From positions 372,001 through 436,000 of the forward strand of contig CAWAMS010000001.1 in the NCBI GenBank assembly GCA_963783245.1: 64,000 nucleotides of DNA, given 5' to 3'. The stretch's first letter is position 1; every line of letters starts with the position of its first letter. Both the position numbers and the translations under genes were made by a program. The notes under the pieces are model-generated. The model saw only the letters and a list, made by a program, of their open reading frames with translations, ran no database searches and was not told where the DNA came from. Of this stretch, positions 43,882 to 53,511 are shown piece after piece. The stretch is from Bog-473 sp963783245. GTDB lineage: Bacteria > Actinomycetota > Acidimicrobiia > Acidimicrobiales > RAAP-2.

Positions 43882-45584
43882 ATGAGCACTGATTCCACCT
43901 TTGACCTGGTGCTGCGCGGTGGCCGTGTGGTCGACGGCACCGGTGTGCCCGCATATCTGGCCGACGTGGGCGTACGAGATGGGCGCATCGCTCGGGTGGG
44001 CCGGGTGTCGGACGATGAGCTGGGAGCGGCACGTCAGGTTATCGACGTCGAGGGGCAGACCGTCATGCCCGGGTTCGTCGACATCCATACGCACTACGAT
44101 GCGCAGCTCCATTTCGAACCGACTGCCTCGCCCGCGTCGTGGCATGGAGTGACCACGGTCGTGACCGGCAACTGCGGATTTACGATCGCACCGTCGCGTG
44201 ACGGTGACGCGGCGTGGCTCCTCGAGATGCTCTCACGCGTCGAGGGGATGTCCGCACCGGCGCTCCGTGAGGGCGTGCCCTTTCGTGGTGGCTCGTTCGG
44301 TGAATTCCTTGACGGGCTCGAAGGCCGTATCGGGGTCAATGCGGCAGCGTACGTCGGCCACTCGGCCGTGCGTCGTTACGTCATGGGAGACGATGCCTCC
44401 ACACGTGCGGCCACTCCCGAGGAGATCACCGCGATGCAGCAGGTGCTGCGCGAGGCGATGAAGGCCGGGGCCCACGGCTTCAGCACGTCCCAGCTCGAAA
44501 TCCACCAGGCTCACGACGGGCGCCCGGTGCCATCGAACCTGGCCACCGATGAGGAGGTTATCGCCCTCTGCGCGGTACTGGCCGAGTTCGACCGAGGCGC
44601 GATCGAGATCATCCCGCGCTCGTTCGCCGAGGGGTACGACGAGCGCGACCGCGTCCTCCTGCACCGGATGTCGGAGGTGTCGGGCAAGCCAATCGACGTC
44701 AACCCGGTGGTGTGGTTCCCGAACATGCCCGAGGGTTGGGTCCGCTCCATGCAGTTCATCGAAGAACAGGCGGCGCTGGGCCTTCGTCTCTACCCGATGT
44801 ACGGGACCCAACAAGGCGGTGCGTACTTCTCGCTCGACACAACGTTCCTCTTCGACGACATGCCCACGTTCAGGGAACCGCTGATTCTTCCCGAGCCTGC
44901 GCGGAGTGCGGCATTGCGCGATCCGACCGTGCGTACCCGCATGCGAGAGGAGCTCGCGGGGCCACCCATGCCCTCGTTCCCACTCAACTTTGACATCACC
45001 ACCGTCTACGCCGTCGAGGAGCCCACGTTCTCGCACTGGGTGGGCCGCTCAGTCGCCGACCTCATAGCTGCGCGCGGTGGGGACCCGTTGGACGCTTTTT
45101 GGATCTCTGCCTCGAGGACAATCTGAAGACGACATTCTTCGTCACGCCCCTCTCCGAGCGAGGGGGTCGGATGGTCACCGAGGCCCTGGTGCGCAATCCA
45201 CTCGCCATGGCCGGGAGCAGCGACGGTGGCGCGCACCTGGCGTCGTTCGTCGGGGCCGACTACACGACCCGCCTCTTGACGGAGTGGGTGCCCGATCCAT
45301 TCTCGCTCGAAGAGGCCGTGCGGCGGCTCACTTCGATTCCTGCCGCCGTGCACGGGTTCTTTGATCGCGGGGTCGTGCGCGCCGGAGCGTGGGCCGATCT
45401 CGTGGTGGTCGATCTCGAGCGGCTCAACGTGGGCCCGACCCACTGGGTGGAGGACATGCCGGCCGCGTCCGGTCGATTCGTCGTCGATGCCGAGGGGTAC
45501 CGTGCGGTGATCGTCAACGGCGAAATACTCCTCGATCGCGGTGTCCCGACGGGGGCCGTGCCGGGCCACGTCATTCGCACCTGA
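43882..45584 (+). pseudogene. N-acyl-D-amino-acid deacylase family amidohydrolase, split by one frameshift
   Basis: From ATG 43882 the frame carries DLVLRGGRVVDGTGVPAYLA, HTHYDAQ, TGNCGF and continues to DPLDAF, then fails at the T-run 45096-45100. One missing T there would restore LDLCLEDNLKTTFF and the second half (GSSDGGAH, GAWADLVVVD) to 45584. Total about 567 codons, like the paralogue at 387. All zinc-site residues are kept in the combined protein. Homopolymer deletion suggests a sequencing error. If real, the gene is dead unless ribosomes slip at the T-run. Confidence 0.85.
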
Positions 45585-45653
45585 CGAGCAGTACTGCTCT
45601 GACCGTCGGAATGGTGGTGCCATACTGAAGCTCTTCTATCGGAGAGGCGAAAC

Positions 45654-47009
45654 ATGCGTGTCGCCATTGCCGGGGCCTCCGGCTTCGTGGGGCAAGCTCT
45701 CGGTGAGCGACTCAACGAGAGCGGACATGACGTCGTCGCGCTCTCCCGGTCAGTGTCGGATTGCGCTTTCGGGACAGCCGTCGCGGTCGACGTCGGCGAT
45801 GAATCGGCTACTGCCGAGGCCTTGACTGACGTTGACGTTGCGTATTACCTGGTCCATTCCATGGCCGCCGGGGTCGGATTCCCTGAGCTGGACCTTCGGC
45901 TCGCCACAGCTTTTGGTCGGGCCGCGATGCTGGCCGGGGTGACCCGCATCGTCTATCTCGGGGCGCTCGGCAGCACGCCGGATTCCGCCCACCTCGCCAG
46001 CCGGCAGGAGGTGGGTACGGCCCTGGCCGCGGCCGGGGTTGCCGTGGTCGAATTGCGTGCCGCGGTCGTCTTCGGGTCAGGGAGCATCTCATTCGAGATG
46101 CTGCGCTGCTTGACCGAACGGCTTCCGGCGATGGTCTGCCCCCGGTGGGTCCGGACCCGAATTCAGCCGATCGGGCTGGTCGACCTGCTCGACTACCTTG
46201 AGGAATCGCTGTCAGTCGCGCCGGGCGTGTACGAGATCGGTGGTGCCGACACCACGACGTACCGCGACATGATCTCCGAGTACGCCCGGGTCCGGGGCTT
46301 ACGTCCCCGCCGCATCATCGACATTCCGTGGCTGACGCCCCACCTGTCGTCGTACTGGGTCGACCTCGTGACACCGGTTGACAGGGCGGTCAGCCACACG
46401 TTGATAGAGAGCCTCACCACCGAGGTGGTTGTGCTCGACGCGGACGCCACGCGTCGGGCCTTCTCCATTGAGCCGATGGGGGTCGCGCAGGCGTTGGCCG
46501 CCGCGCTCGATGACCAGGAAGGCGCCGTGACCCGCTCGCTCCTCTCCCGCGACGGAGGGGTGGTCGACGGCGTGTACACCGTCGTGATCGATGTCGACAT
46601 CCCGCCCGGGCACGGTGAGACGGTCGACCAGGATCTAGAGGCCATCGGTGGCGAGATCGGGTGGTACGGCGCGACATGGGGCTGGGTTATTCGGCTGGCC
46701 GTCGGCCGCCTCGTCGGCGAACACCTCGGGACCCAGCGCCCGGAGCACCTGGTCGCCGGTGCGGCCGTGGACTGGTGGCGCGTAGCTCGATCGGCGCCGG
46801 GCGAACTCGTTCTTCAGGGCGTCGGTTGGTTTCCCGGTGACGCCTGGCTCGGATACCACGTCAGGGGGGACGTCTTGCACCAGGTCGCCGCGTTTCGCCC
46901 TCGCGGCATTCCCGGATTCCTCTATTGGAAGCTTCTCGGCCCGGTGCACCATGTCGTCTTCCGTCGCATGGCCCGGCATCGCGTGCGAGGTGTCGCCGGT
47001 CGGCGCTGA
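45654..47009 (+). CDS. NAD(P)-binding epimerase-like protein with C-terminal DUF2867 domain
   Basis: 451 residues. The N-terminal extended-SDR-like Rossmann domain has GASGFVGQ (7-14). YYLVHSM and YLGALGS are typical of the NmrA/YwnB-like group. From about residue 300 a DUF2867 domain follows (WRVARSAPGELVLQGVGWFPGDAW, in parts, then GFLYWKLLGPVHHVVF). This two-domain layout is common in actinobacteria and of unknown function. GGAGAGG lies upstream of ATG 45654. Confidence 0.85.
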   Translation: MRVAIAGASGFVGQALGERLNESGHDVVALSRSVSDCAFGTAVAVDVGDESATAEALTDVDVAYYLVHSMAAGVGFPELDLRLATAFGRAAMLAGVTRIVYLGALGSTPDSAHLASRQEVGTALAAAGVAVVELRAAVVFGSGSISFEMLRCLTERLPAMVCPRWVRTRIQPIGLVDLLDYLEESLSVAPGVYEIGGADTTTYRDMISEYARVRGLRPRRIIDIPWLTPHLSSYWVDLVTPVDRAVSHTLIESLTTEVVVLDADATRRAFSIEPMGVAQALAAALDDQEGAVTRSLLSRDGGVVDGVYTVVIDVDIPPGHGETVDQDLEAIGGEIGWYGATWGWVIRLAVGRLVGEHLGTQRPEHLVAGAAVDWWRVARSAPGELVLQGVGWFPGDAWLGYHVRGDVLHQVAAFRPRGIPGFLYWKLLGPVHHVVFRRMARHRVRGVAGRR

Positions 47010-47106
47010 GGGATCCAAGCGACACTCGTCGTTGGAATGCCTGGTGTTATCCTCGCCCGCAGTGACTGTGTCGAGGGGGCAAGGAGGAGGTGAGAACCTC
47101 TGGTGC

Positions 47107-48397
47107 GTGGGCTCCGACACGATTCCGCGGGGTCGCTTCACGTCGCGCGAATTTCTCGAGTTGGAGTATGAGCGGCTTTGGCCGCACGTGTGGCAGATCG
47201 CGTGCCGCGTCGAAGAGCTCTCCGACCCGGGCTCGTTCGTCGAGTACTCGGTAGGGCCGCGATCGTTGGTGGTGGTGCGGGACGAATCGGGACATCTGCG
47301 GGCGTTTCTCAACACGTGCCCGCACCGGGGCACGCGCCTGGCGGACGGCTGCGGACGATTCTCGGGCGAGATTCGCTGCCGTTTCCACGGGTGGCGCTGG
47401 GACTTCGAAGGGACCAATACGTTCATTCTTGATCGCCACGAGTTCCCACCACTCGACCCCGACGATGTCCGATTGCGGGAGGCTTGTGTCGATACCTGGG
47501 GTGGCTTCGTCTTCGTGCATTTCGGCAAGAGCCCTCCACCATTGCGTGAGTTCCTCGGACCGATGCCCGCAATCCTCGATCCGTACCATCCCGAGATGAT
47601 GCGACTCACCGGGCGTAAGGCGACAATTGTGCCCGCCAATTGGAAGGTCGTCGTCGACGCCTTCAACGAGGGTTACCACATCGCCGCCACCCATCCGGAG
47701 TTACTTCGCTGGAAGGACGACACTGCGCTGGAGTACAGGGTGTTCGACACCCACACCCTGTACGGAGGAGGGGGAGAGCCCAAACCCAGTCCCCGGCTGG
47801 AGATCGACCCCGAGGATATCGACCAGAACCAACTGTTGGCCTTGAAGATCCGCGACCTGATCGAGAACCTGCCCGGATACTTCGGCCCCGATGACCTGGC
47901 CGCGTTGGAGGAGGTCATCAACACGCCGCTGCCGGCTGGGACGAGCGCAGGCGAGTTCTACCTCGCCGCGCCGCCGCCAGGGCGCGGCTGCTCGCGGTTT
48001 GAGCTGGTCGCACCTCAATGACGAGCAGGTCGTCGGCGGGGATGACCCTCTTCTGTTTCCCAACCTTCTGGGCCCTGTCGTTGCCGGTGGTTGGTTCGTC
48101 TACCGGTGTAGGCCGAACGGCGACGATCCCACGACCTCCATCTTCGAACTGTGGACACTTCAGGAGTTCCCCGCCTCCGCACCTCCGCTCCCGGTGCCGG
48201 CCACGGAATGGATCCCCGATTGTCGAACACATGATTGGGGTCTTGTGGTCAATCAGGACCTGGCCAACTTCGCCGCGATCCAGCGTGGCCTCATGGTTCC
48301 CGAAGGGCCCGGTCTCCGCTGGAATCTTCGCCAGGAAATGGGGGTGCGCCGTTTTCACGAAGTGATCGACCGCTACCTGACCGGCGAAGGAAGTTGA
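47107..48397 (+). pseudogene. Rieske [2Fe-2S] ring-hydroxylating oxygenase alpha subunit, split by one frameshift
   Basis: From GTG 47107 the N-terminal Rieske domain has CPHRGTRL and CRFHGW, the four cluster ligands. The catalytic domain has NWKVVVDAFNEGYHIAATH, giving the mononuclear iron His pair. Near 47970-47990, in a GC-rich run, the frame shifts by one extra base; the second part then reads ARGLSWSHLNDEQVVGGDD to 48397. Combined length is about 430 codons, normal for the family. A GAGGT/ACCTC hairpin covers the ribosome site. The likely reaction is hydroxylation of a ring or terpenoid substrate. Reductase and ferredoxin genes are not adjacent. Confidence 0.83.
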
Positions 48398-48409
48398 CAT
48401 GACGCCGAA

Positions 48410-48928
48410 ATGATCCGTGCCATTGCGGCCGTCGACGACCGGCTCGGTATCGCCACCGATGCCGGCATCCCCTGGAACATCCCGGCTGACACCGAGCATT
48501 TTCGGCGACTGACGACGGGGTCCAACGTCGTGATGGGCTTTGCCACGTACGCCGAGTTTGCCGCTCCCATGCCGGGGCGCACCAACTACGTCGCCACTGG
48601 GCGCTCTGGGACCCTGAGAGACGGTTTTCACGCCGTCAACGACCTACCCCCGTTTCTCTCCGGATTTGAAGGGGACCTGTGGATCATCGGCGGCGCCACC
48701 CTCTATGCCACGACGCTCGACGTGGTCGAGGAGATCGCGTTGACGCGTGTCGCCGGCGACTTCGGTTGCACCAGGTTCTTTCCCTCTTTTGAGACGGTCT
48801 TCCGACTCCGCACTGAAGACGTCCCGCCTCCGGTCGAGGGAGTGCCGGCCATCCGCTTTCAGGCGTGGCAACGCGCACTAGTCCCGACCCGGTCTCGCCC
48901 ACGTCCATTCGTCGGTCGTCTGCGATGA
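48410..48928 (+). CDS. folA: Dihydrofolate reductase
   Basis: 172 residues. GIPWNIPADTEHFRRLT holds the substrate-pocket Trp and Asp/Glu, VVMGFATY and GRTNYVATGR the NADPH pocket, and WIIGGATLY the second cofactor strand, all in the usual order. It makes tetrahydrofolate for one-carbon metabolism. No thymidylate synthase gene lies next to it. The start is ATG 48410, 12 bases after the Rieske gene stop, with only a weak ribosome site. The C-terminal tail beyond residue 155 is basic and unconserved. Confidence 0.88.
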   Translation: MIRAIAAVDDRLGIATDAGIPWNIPADTEHFRRLTTGSNVVMGFATYAEFAAPMPGRTNYVATGRSGTLRDGFHAVNDLPPFLSGFEGDLWIIGGATLYATTLDVVEEIALTRVAGDFGCTRFFPSFETVFRLRTEDVPPPVEGVPAIRFQAWQRALVPTRSRPRPFVGRLR

Positions 48929-48987
48929 CTTTCGCCGGTTGGCTCCGTCCATCATGCAGATACCCCTACACCCAAGGAGAATGAAAC

Positions 48988-49419
48988 GTGGCCCGAGTCA
49001 GCACCTATCTGAATTTCACGGGAAACGCAGAGGAGGCGTTCGAGTTCTACCGGTCGGTGTTCGGCACCGAGTACCTCGGACCGATCCAGCGCCTGGGAGA
49101 CGTTCCCAGCGGTCCTGACGGCCCCACGTTGACGGATTCTGAGAAGCAGATGGTGATGCACGTCGAGCTGCCGATTCTCGGCGGTCACGTGATTATGGCA
49201 ACTGACATGGTGGCGTCAATGGGGCAGGAGCTCCGGATCGGCAACAACACAACGATCAATCTCGAACCGGACTCCCGGGAAGAGACCCAACGACTGTACG
49301 ACGCGCTGTCCGAAGGTGCTACCGACTGTGCGCCCCTGGCCGACATGTTCTGGGGTGCGACGTGGGGCACCTGCCTCGACCGGTTCGGCGTGCGCTGGAT
49401 GTTCAACTACACGCAATAG
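48988..49419 (+). CDS. PhnB-like VOC-family protein
   Basis: 143 residues from GTG 48988, seven bases after AAGGAGA. A PhnB/glyoxalase-like fold: STYLNFTGNAEEAFEFYRSV at the start, and HVELPILGGHVIMATD and WGTCLDRFGVRWMFNY at the end. Most members are uncharacterised and lack enzyme activity assignments. It is convergent with the monooxygenase gene, 15 bp away. Confidence 0.88.
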   Translation: MARVSTYLNFTGNAEEAFEFYRSVFGTEYLGPIQRLGDVPSGPDGPTLTDSEKQMVMHVELPILGGHVIMATDMVASMGQELRIGNNTTINLEPDSREETQRLYDALSEGATDCAPLADMFWGATWGTCLDRFGVRWMFNYTQ

Positions 49420-49434
49420 GTCCGTGCGGGGCCG

Positions 49435-51063
49435 TCAGCGCACCTCGAAGCCCGCGTAGCCGGCGGCGGCCACTTCGTTGCAGCGCACCTCATAGTCGGG
49501 AAAGCCGAGAAGGGGCATGAAGACGCGTGCTTTCCCCGGGATGTTGGCGCCCAGGTACCACGAATTACAGGTCGGGTAGAGCGTCAGCGCAGCGATGCCG
49601 TTTACATGGTCGACCCAGGCACGTGCCGCCTCGTCCGTTGCTTCGATGGTGCCGAGGTCGTGCGTGTTCATGAAGTCGATGCAGTCGATGATCCAATCCA
49701 CGTGCTGCTCGACCGCCAACACCATGTTGGTCAGCACCGAGGGGCTTCCCGGTCCCGCCACAATGAAAAGATTGGGGAAATCAGGGATCCCGAGTCCGAG
49801 GTAGGTGATCGGGCCTCCAGCCCACGCCTCCTTCAACCGCCGGCCGTCCTTGCCCTTGATGTCGATGCCCGTATAGGAGCCGGTCATCGCGTCGTAGCCA
49901 GTGGCCAGGACCAGCATGTCCACCTCGTAGTGCTCGCCGTTGACGGAGAGTCCGGTGCTGTCCACGTACTCGATGGGGTGCTGCGAGATGTCGACCAGTG
50001 TGACGTTCTCACGGTTGAACGTCTCGAAATACCCGGTATCGAGCGCCATGCGTTTGCACCCGACCGGTTGCTCGGGGCAGAGCACCTCTGCCACCGCGGG
50101 GTCGCGCACGATGCTCTTGATCTTGCGCCGGATGAAATCTGCCGCAAGGTCGTTGGCCGCCTTGTTGACCGATGTATCGCCAAACGACCCGATGAACGCA
50201 AAACCACCGCGCTGCCACCGCGCTTCGTACTGTGCGTCACGGTCCTCAGCGCTGGAGTCGAGGGCAGAGGCAGTGTTCCACCCGAGGTCGGCGCCGAAGC
50301 CACCTGGCATGGCCCTGTTGCGAGCACGAAATCCCGCGTAGTCGGCTTTGATGCGGGCCAGTTCCTCCGGAGAGAGCGGCCCGTTGCGGGCGGGGACGGA
50401 GTAACTGGCCGTGCGTTGGAACACGACAACCTGCGCTGCGTCGCCCGCGATGATCGGGATGGCCTGAATCGCCGAAGAGCCGGTACCGACCACACCGACT
50501 CGCTGGCCCGAGAAGTCGACCTCTTCACGTGGCCACCGACCGGTGTGGAGAACCCGTCCCGAGAAGGTGTCGAGCCCGGGGATGTCGGGCACATTGGCGG
50601 CCGAGAGGCACCCCGTCGCGAGGACCAGGAATCGGGCCGAGACCTGTTCCCCGTGTGAGGTGTCGATCGTCCAGTGGTTGGCCACATCGTCGTAGGTGGC
50701 CGAAAGCACCCTGGTACCGAAGGTGATCGCGTGGCGCAGATTGAAGCGCTCGGCGACATGCCGGGCATACCGCAGGAGCTCAGGCTGTCCCGCGTAGCGC
50801 TCGGACCAGACCCACTCCTGCTGGAGCGCTTCGGAAAAGCTGTAGGAGTACTCGACGGATTCGACATCGCAGCGGGCACCGGGGTAGCGGTTCCAGTACC
50901 AGGTTCCGCCGACGTCGTCCCCGCCCTCGAACGCTCGTACCGAGAGCCCCAGCTGCTGGGCGCGATGGATGGCGTAGAGACCGCCGAACCCCGCGCCGAC
51001 GATGACCAGGTCCAGGACGTCCGCGCCCGACCTCGTCGTATCCACATCTTCTTGCGTGCTCAT
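49435..51063 (-). CDS. Baeyer-Villiger-type flavin monooxygenase
   Basis: 542 residues from ATG 51063, behind GAGGAAC. FAD motif GAGFGG, NADPH motif GTGSSAIQ, and the fingerprint FSGRVLHTGRWP (FxGxxxHxxxWP) are all present, and GGTWYWNRYPGARCDVES is typical of phenylacetone/cyclohexanone monooxygenases. It inserts oxygen next to a ketone, giving an ester or lactone, using NADPH and O2. In this neighbourhood of amidohydrolases and CoA enzymes it could open a ring ketone of the growth substrate (inference). Confidence 0.94.
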   Translation of the reverse strand: MSTQEDVDTTRSGADVLDLVIVGAGFGGLYAIHRAQQLGLSVRAFEGGDDVGGTWYWNRYPGARCDVESVEYSYSFSEALQQEWVWSERYAGQPELLRYARHVAERFNLRHAITFGTRVLSATYDDVANHWTIDTSHGEQVSARFLVLATGCLSAANVPDIPGLDTFSGRVLHTGRWPREEVDFSGQRVGVVGTGSSAIQAIPIIAGDAAQVVVFQRTASYSVPARNGPLSPEELARIKADYAGFRARNRAMPGGFGADLGWNTASALDSSAEDRDAQYEARWQRGGFAFIGSFGDTSVNKAANDLAADFIRRKIKSIVRDPAVAEVLCPEQPVGCKRMALDTGYFETFNRENVTLVDISQHPIEYVDSTGLSVNGEHYEVDMLVLATGYDAMTGSYTGIDIKGKDGRRLKEAWAGGPITYLGLGIPDFPNLFIVAGPGSPSVLTNMVLAVEQHVDWIIDCIDFMNTHDLGTIEATDEAARAWVDHVNGIAALTLYPTCNSWYLGANIPGKARVFMPLLGFPDYEVRCNEVAAAGYAGFEVR

Positions 51064-51209
51064 CGTTCCTCGCCCCCCGGTGCTCCCGGGCTCATCGTGC
51101 TCGCCCGTGGCAACGATATGGCATTCGCGCTGTCGCATCGACCTGGGTCGACGAGCAATCCCTCCGGGCGACCCCTTCAGCTGCCGTCGGGGCGTTGCAC
51201 AATGGGGAG

Positions 51210-51722
51210 GTGACGTTGGCTGCGAGAATCCTGGCGGTTTCCCATCTGACGGGGACCTTCGTCCTGCGTTCGGGACGTACCGCGGACCGCTACTTCGACA
51301 AATACCGCTTCGAGTCGGACCCTTCGCTGCTGGCGGAGATCGTCAGCGAGATGGTGCGCCTGGTGCCGCCCGAGACCCAGGGGCTGGCCGGACTCGAGCT
51401 CGGCGGCATCCCCCTGGCTACCGTGCTTTCGGCGGCAACCGGGCTGCCGGCCTTCTTCGTTCGCAAGGAGGCTAAGAAGTACGGGACGGAACGTTTGTGC
51501 GAAGGCGGCGACATAAGGGGAAAACGCCTCCTGGTCATCGAAGACGTGGTCACGACGGGTGGTCAGATCCTGCTGTCCGCCCAGGATCTCCGATCCGAGG
51601 GCGCCAAGGTGGGCCACGCGCTCTGCGTGATCGATCGGGAGGCAGGGGGTGCAGAGCGGCTGGACTCAGAGGGGATCGAACTACGGCACCTTTTCGCCAT
51701 GTCCGAGCTGGAGTCGGCCTGA
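51210..51722 (+). CDS. pyrE: Orotate phosphoribosyltransferase
   Basis: 170 residues from GTG 51210; TTG 51216 fits the GGGGAGG ribosome site better in spacing, and TTG 51195 is also open. FVLRSGRTADRYFDKYRFES is the orotate-side signature of PyrE, and LLVIEDVVTTGGQ the PRPP-binding loop. VRKEAKKYGTERLCEG is the catalytic flexible loop. It makes OMP from orotate in pyrimidine synthesis. It is divergent from the monooxygenase gene and not linked to other pyr genes here. Confidence 0.92.
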   Translation: MTLAARILAVSHLTGTFVLRSGRTADRYFDKYRFESDPSLLAEIVSEMVRLVPPETQGLAGLELGGIPLATVLSAATGLPAFFVRKEAKKYGTERLCEGGDIRGKRLLVIEDVVTTGGQILLSAQDLRSEGAKVGHALCVIDREAGGAERLDSEGIELRHLFAMSELESA

Positions 51723-51870
51723 CGTCCGTCTGAGCCCGTCCTCTCGAGGTCCGCCCCGCCGCGATTTTTCGTTTCCCGACTACGGTACGGGAAGATTTGT
51801 GGGCCAGCTGTGTTGACACAACCATAGGGGTGGTTGACTGTGGCAACTGCAGTTGCAAGAGGTTGCGGGC

Positions 51871-53511
51871 ATGACAGGTAAGGTCATCGTGCTGGCGCTG
51901 ATCGCCAGCGGCTTCACCGCCGCTGCGTCGGTGGCGCAACGAAGAGCGGCCGCGCCGGCACCCGAGAAGCTGAGCTTCAGCTGGCGGCTCGTCGGTTACC
52001 TCCTTCGGCGCCCGGTCTGGTTCCTGGGGATCCTCAGCATGATCCTCGGGTTTGTCTTCCAGGTCGAGGCGCTACGGGTCGGGAGCCTGAGCCTGGTGCA
52101 GCCGTTGATCGCCACTGAGCTGGTGATCGTCTTCGGGGTCATCGCGCTGCAGGATCGCCACCGGGTGCACGGGCGGGACTGGCTTTCGGCCTTCGGCATG
52201 GTCATCGGGCTCGGGGCATTCCTCGCCCTTGCCCGTCCTCGTGGCGGCCACGTCCACTCGTCCGCGTCGATGTGGTTCCTGGCCGGGTTCACGACTGTGA
52301 CCGTCGCCGGTCTCCTCTCTGCCCTGGCCTACCTTCCCGGAAGGAGGGGTCAGCGACCGAGCGCCGGACGGAAGGCCGCCCTCCTGGGTGTCGCCGCCGC
52401 CACCGGCTTCGGGTTCGTCGCCGCCGTCATCAAGGAGCTGAGCACGCATCTCTCACAAGGGCCTTCGGGAGTTCTCTTGAATTGGTCCCCGTACGTGCTC
52501 CTCGTCTCGGGTGCCGCTTCCATGTTCCTGGCCTCGAATGCGTTCCAAGCCGGCTCGTTGGCGGCCTCCCAGCCGGGCTTGACGATCGTTGATCCTCTGG
52601 TGGCGAGCATGCTCGGGGTTGTGCTCTTCGGCGAGAGGCTCAACCATCATCCTGTCGCGTTGGTGGGCGAAATCCTGTCGGCTGCCGTCCTGGTCGTCAG
52701 CGTGATCGCGTTGAGCCGCAGTCCGCTGGTGCAGGACGGCGGCGGCCCCGTAGCTCGTGGCCACGAGGAGCGCGCCTACGCGCCGCGGTCCGGCGTCGAT
52801 GCACGCGCGGACCGGGGTCTCCCCGTTGCCCGACGACGACGCCCGCTTCTGACTCCGAGGCTGTCCGCGAAGCCGTCAACGGGTGCCCAGGGAGTCCGCG
52901 GTCATGCGCAATTCCCTCCGGTGATCGGGATGGGCGATCTCGACCAAGGCGTGGGCTCGCTCACGCACGGTGAGTCCTCGCAGCTCGGCCGCGCCGAATT
53001 CGGTGATCACCACCCCGGTGTGATGGCGGGGAGTCGACACGACCGATCCTTCGGGCAGCCGTCCGACGATCCGCGACGTGGGTGTTCCGTCAACCTCGAC
53101 CGTGGACCGCAGGCAGATCAGCGAGTGTGCGTCGGCCCGCAGTTCGGCTCCGGCGACGAAGTCCTCGTGACCTCCCACGCCCGAGATCTGCCGCCCGTCG
53201 ATGGAGTCGGCCACGACCTGGCCGTACAGGTCGACCGACAGGGCTCCGTTTATCGAAACCAGCTTGGCGTTGCGGCTTATCGTCGTGGGGTCGTTGATCA
53301 CCGCAACGTCGAGGAACGCAACGTCGTCGTTCTCATGGAGCCACTGATAGAGCTCCGTGCTGCCCAGCGCGAACGTGGTGACGGAGACGCCGTCGAAGAT
53401 CCCCTTGTCTGCGTTGGTCACTTTGCCGGCCTGGTGGAGCCGCATCAGACCACTCGTGAACATTTCCGAATGGATGCCGAACCCACCGAGTGGTCCAGCG
53501 GCCAGACCTGA
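51871..53511 (+). CDS. EamA/DMT-family transporter with abnormal read-through tail
   Basis: The frame from ATG 51871 encodes about nine hydrophobic helices over 290 residues (VIVLALIASGFTAAASVAQR, LVQPLIATELVIVFGVIAL, and GVVLFGERLNHHPVALVGEI), the DMT transporter fold, ending at IALSRSPLVQDG. From about 52745 the frame runs on for 250 codons of Arg/Asp/Val-rich sequence antisense to the hydrolase gene at 52876. In the next frame a TAG stands at 52751, so a one-base indel near 52700-52745 probably removed the true stop. The real protein is likely about 295 residues. Substrate unknown. Confidence 0.7.
   Translation: MTGKVIVLALIASGFTAAASVAQRRAAAPAPEKLSFSWRLVGYLLRRPVWFLGILSMILGFVFQVEALRVGSLSLVQPLIATELVIVFGVIALQDRHRVHGRDWLSAFGMVIGLGAFLALARPRGGHVHSSASMWFLAGFTTVTVAGLLSALAYLPGRRGQRPSAGRKAALLGVAAATGFGFVAAVIKELSTHLSQGPSGVLLNWSPYVLLVSGAASMFLASNAFQAGSLAASQPGLTIVDPLVASMLGVVLFGERLNHHPVALVGEILSAAVLVVSVIALSRSPLVQDGGGPVARGHEERAYAPRSGVDARADRGLPVARRRRPLLTPRLSAKPSTGAQGVRGHAQFPPVIGMGDLDQGVGSLTHGESSQLGRAEFGDHHPGVMAGSRHDRSFGQPSDDPRRGCSVNLDRGPQADQRVCVGPQFGSGDEVLVTSHARDLPPVDGVGHDLAVQVDRQGSVYRNQLGVAAYRRGVVDHRNVEERNVVVLMEPLIELRAAQRERGDGDAVEDPLVCVGHFAGLVEPHQTTREHFRMDAEPTEWSSGQT

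Noticed and set aside
45090..45110. Programmed ribosomal frameshift site
   Set aside because: The T-run is not a canonical slippery heptamer, I saw no following pseudoknot, and several other genes nearby show indels in both directions.
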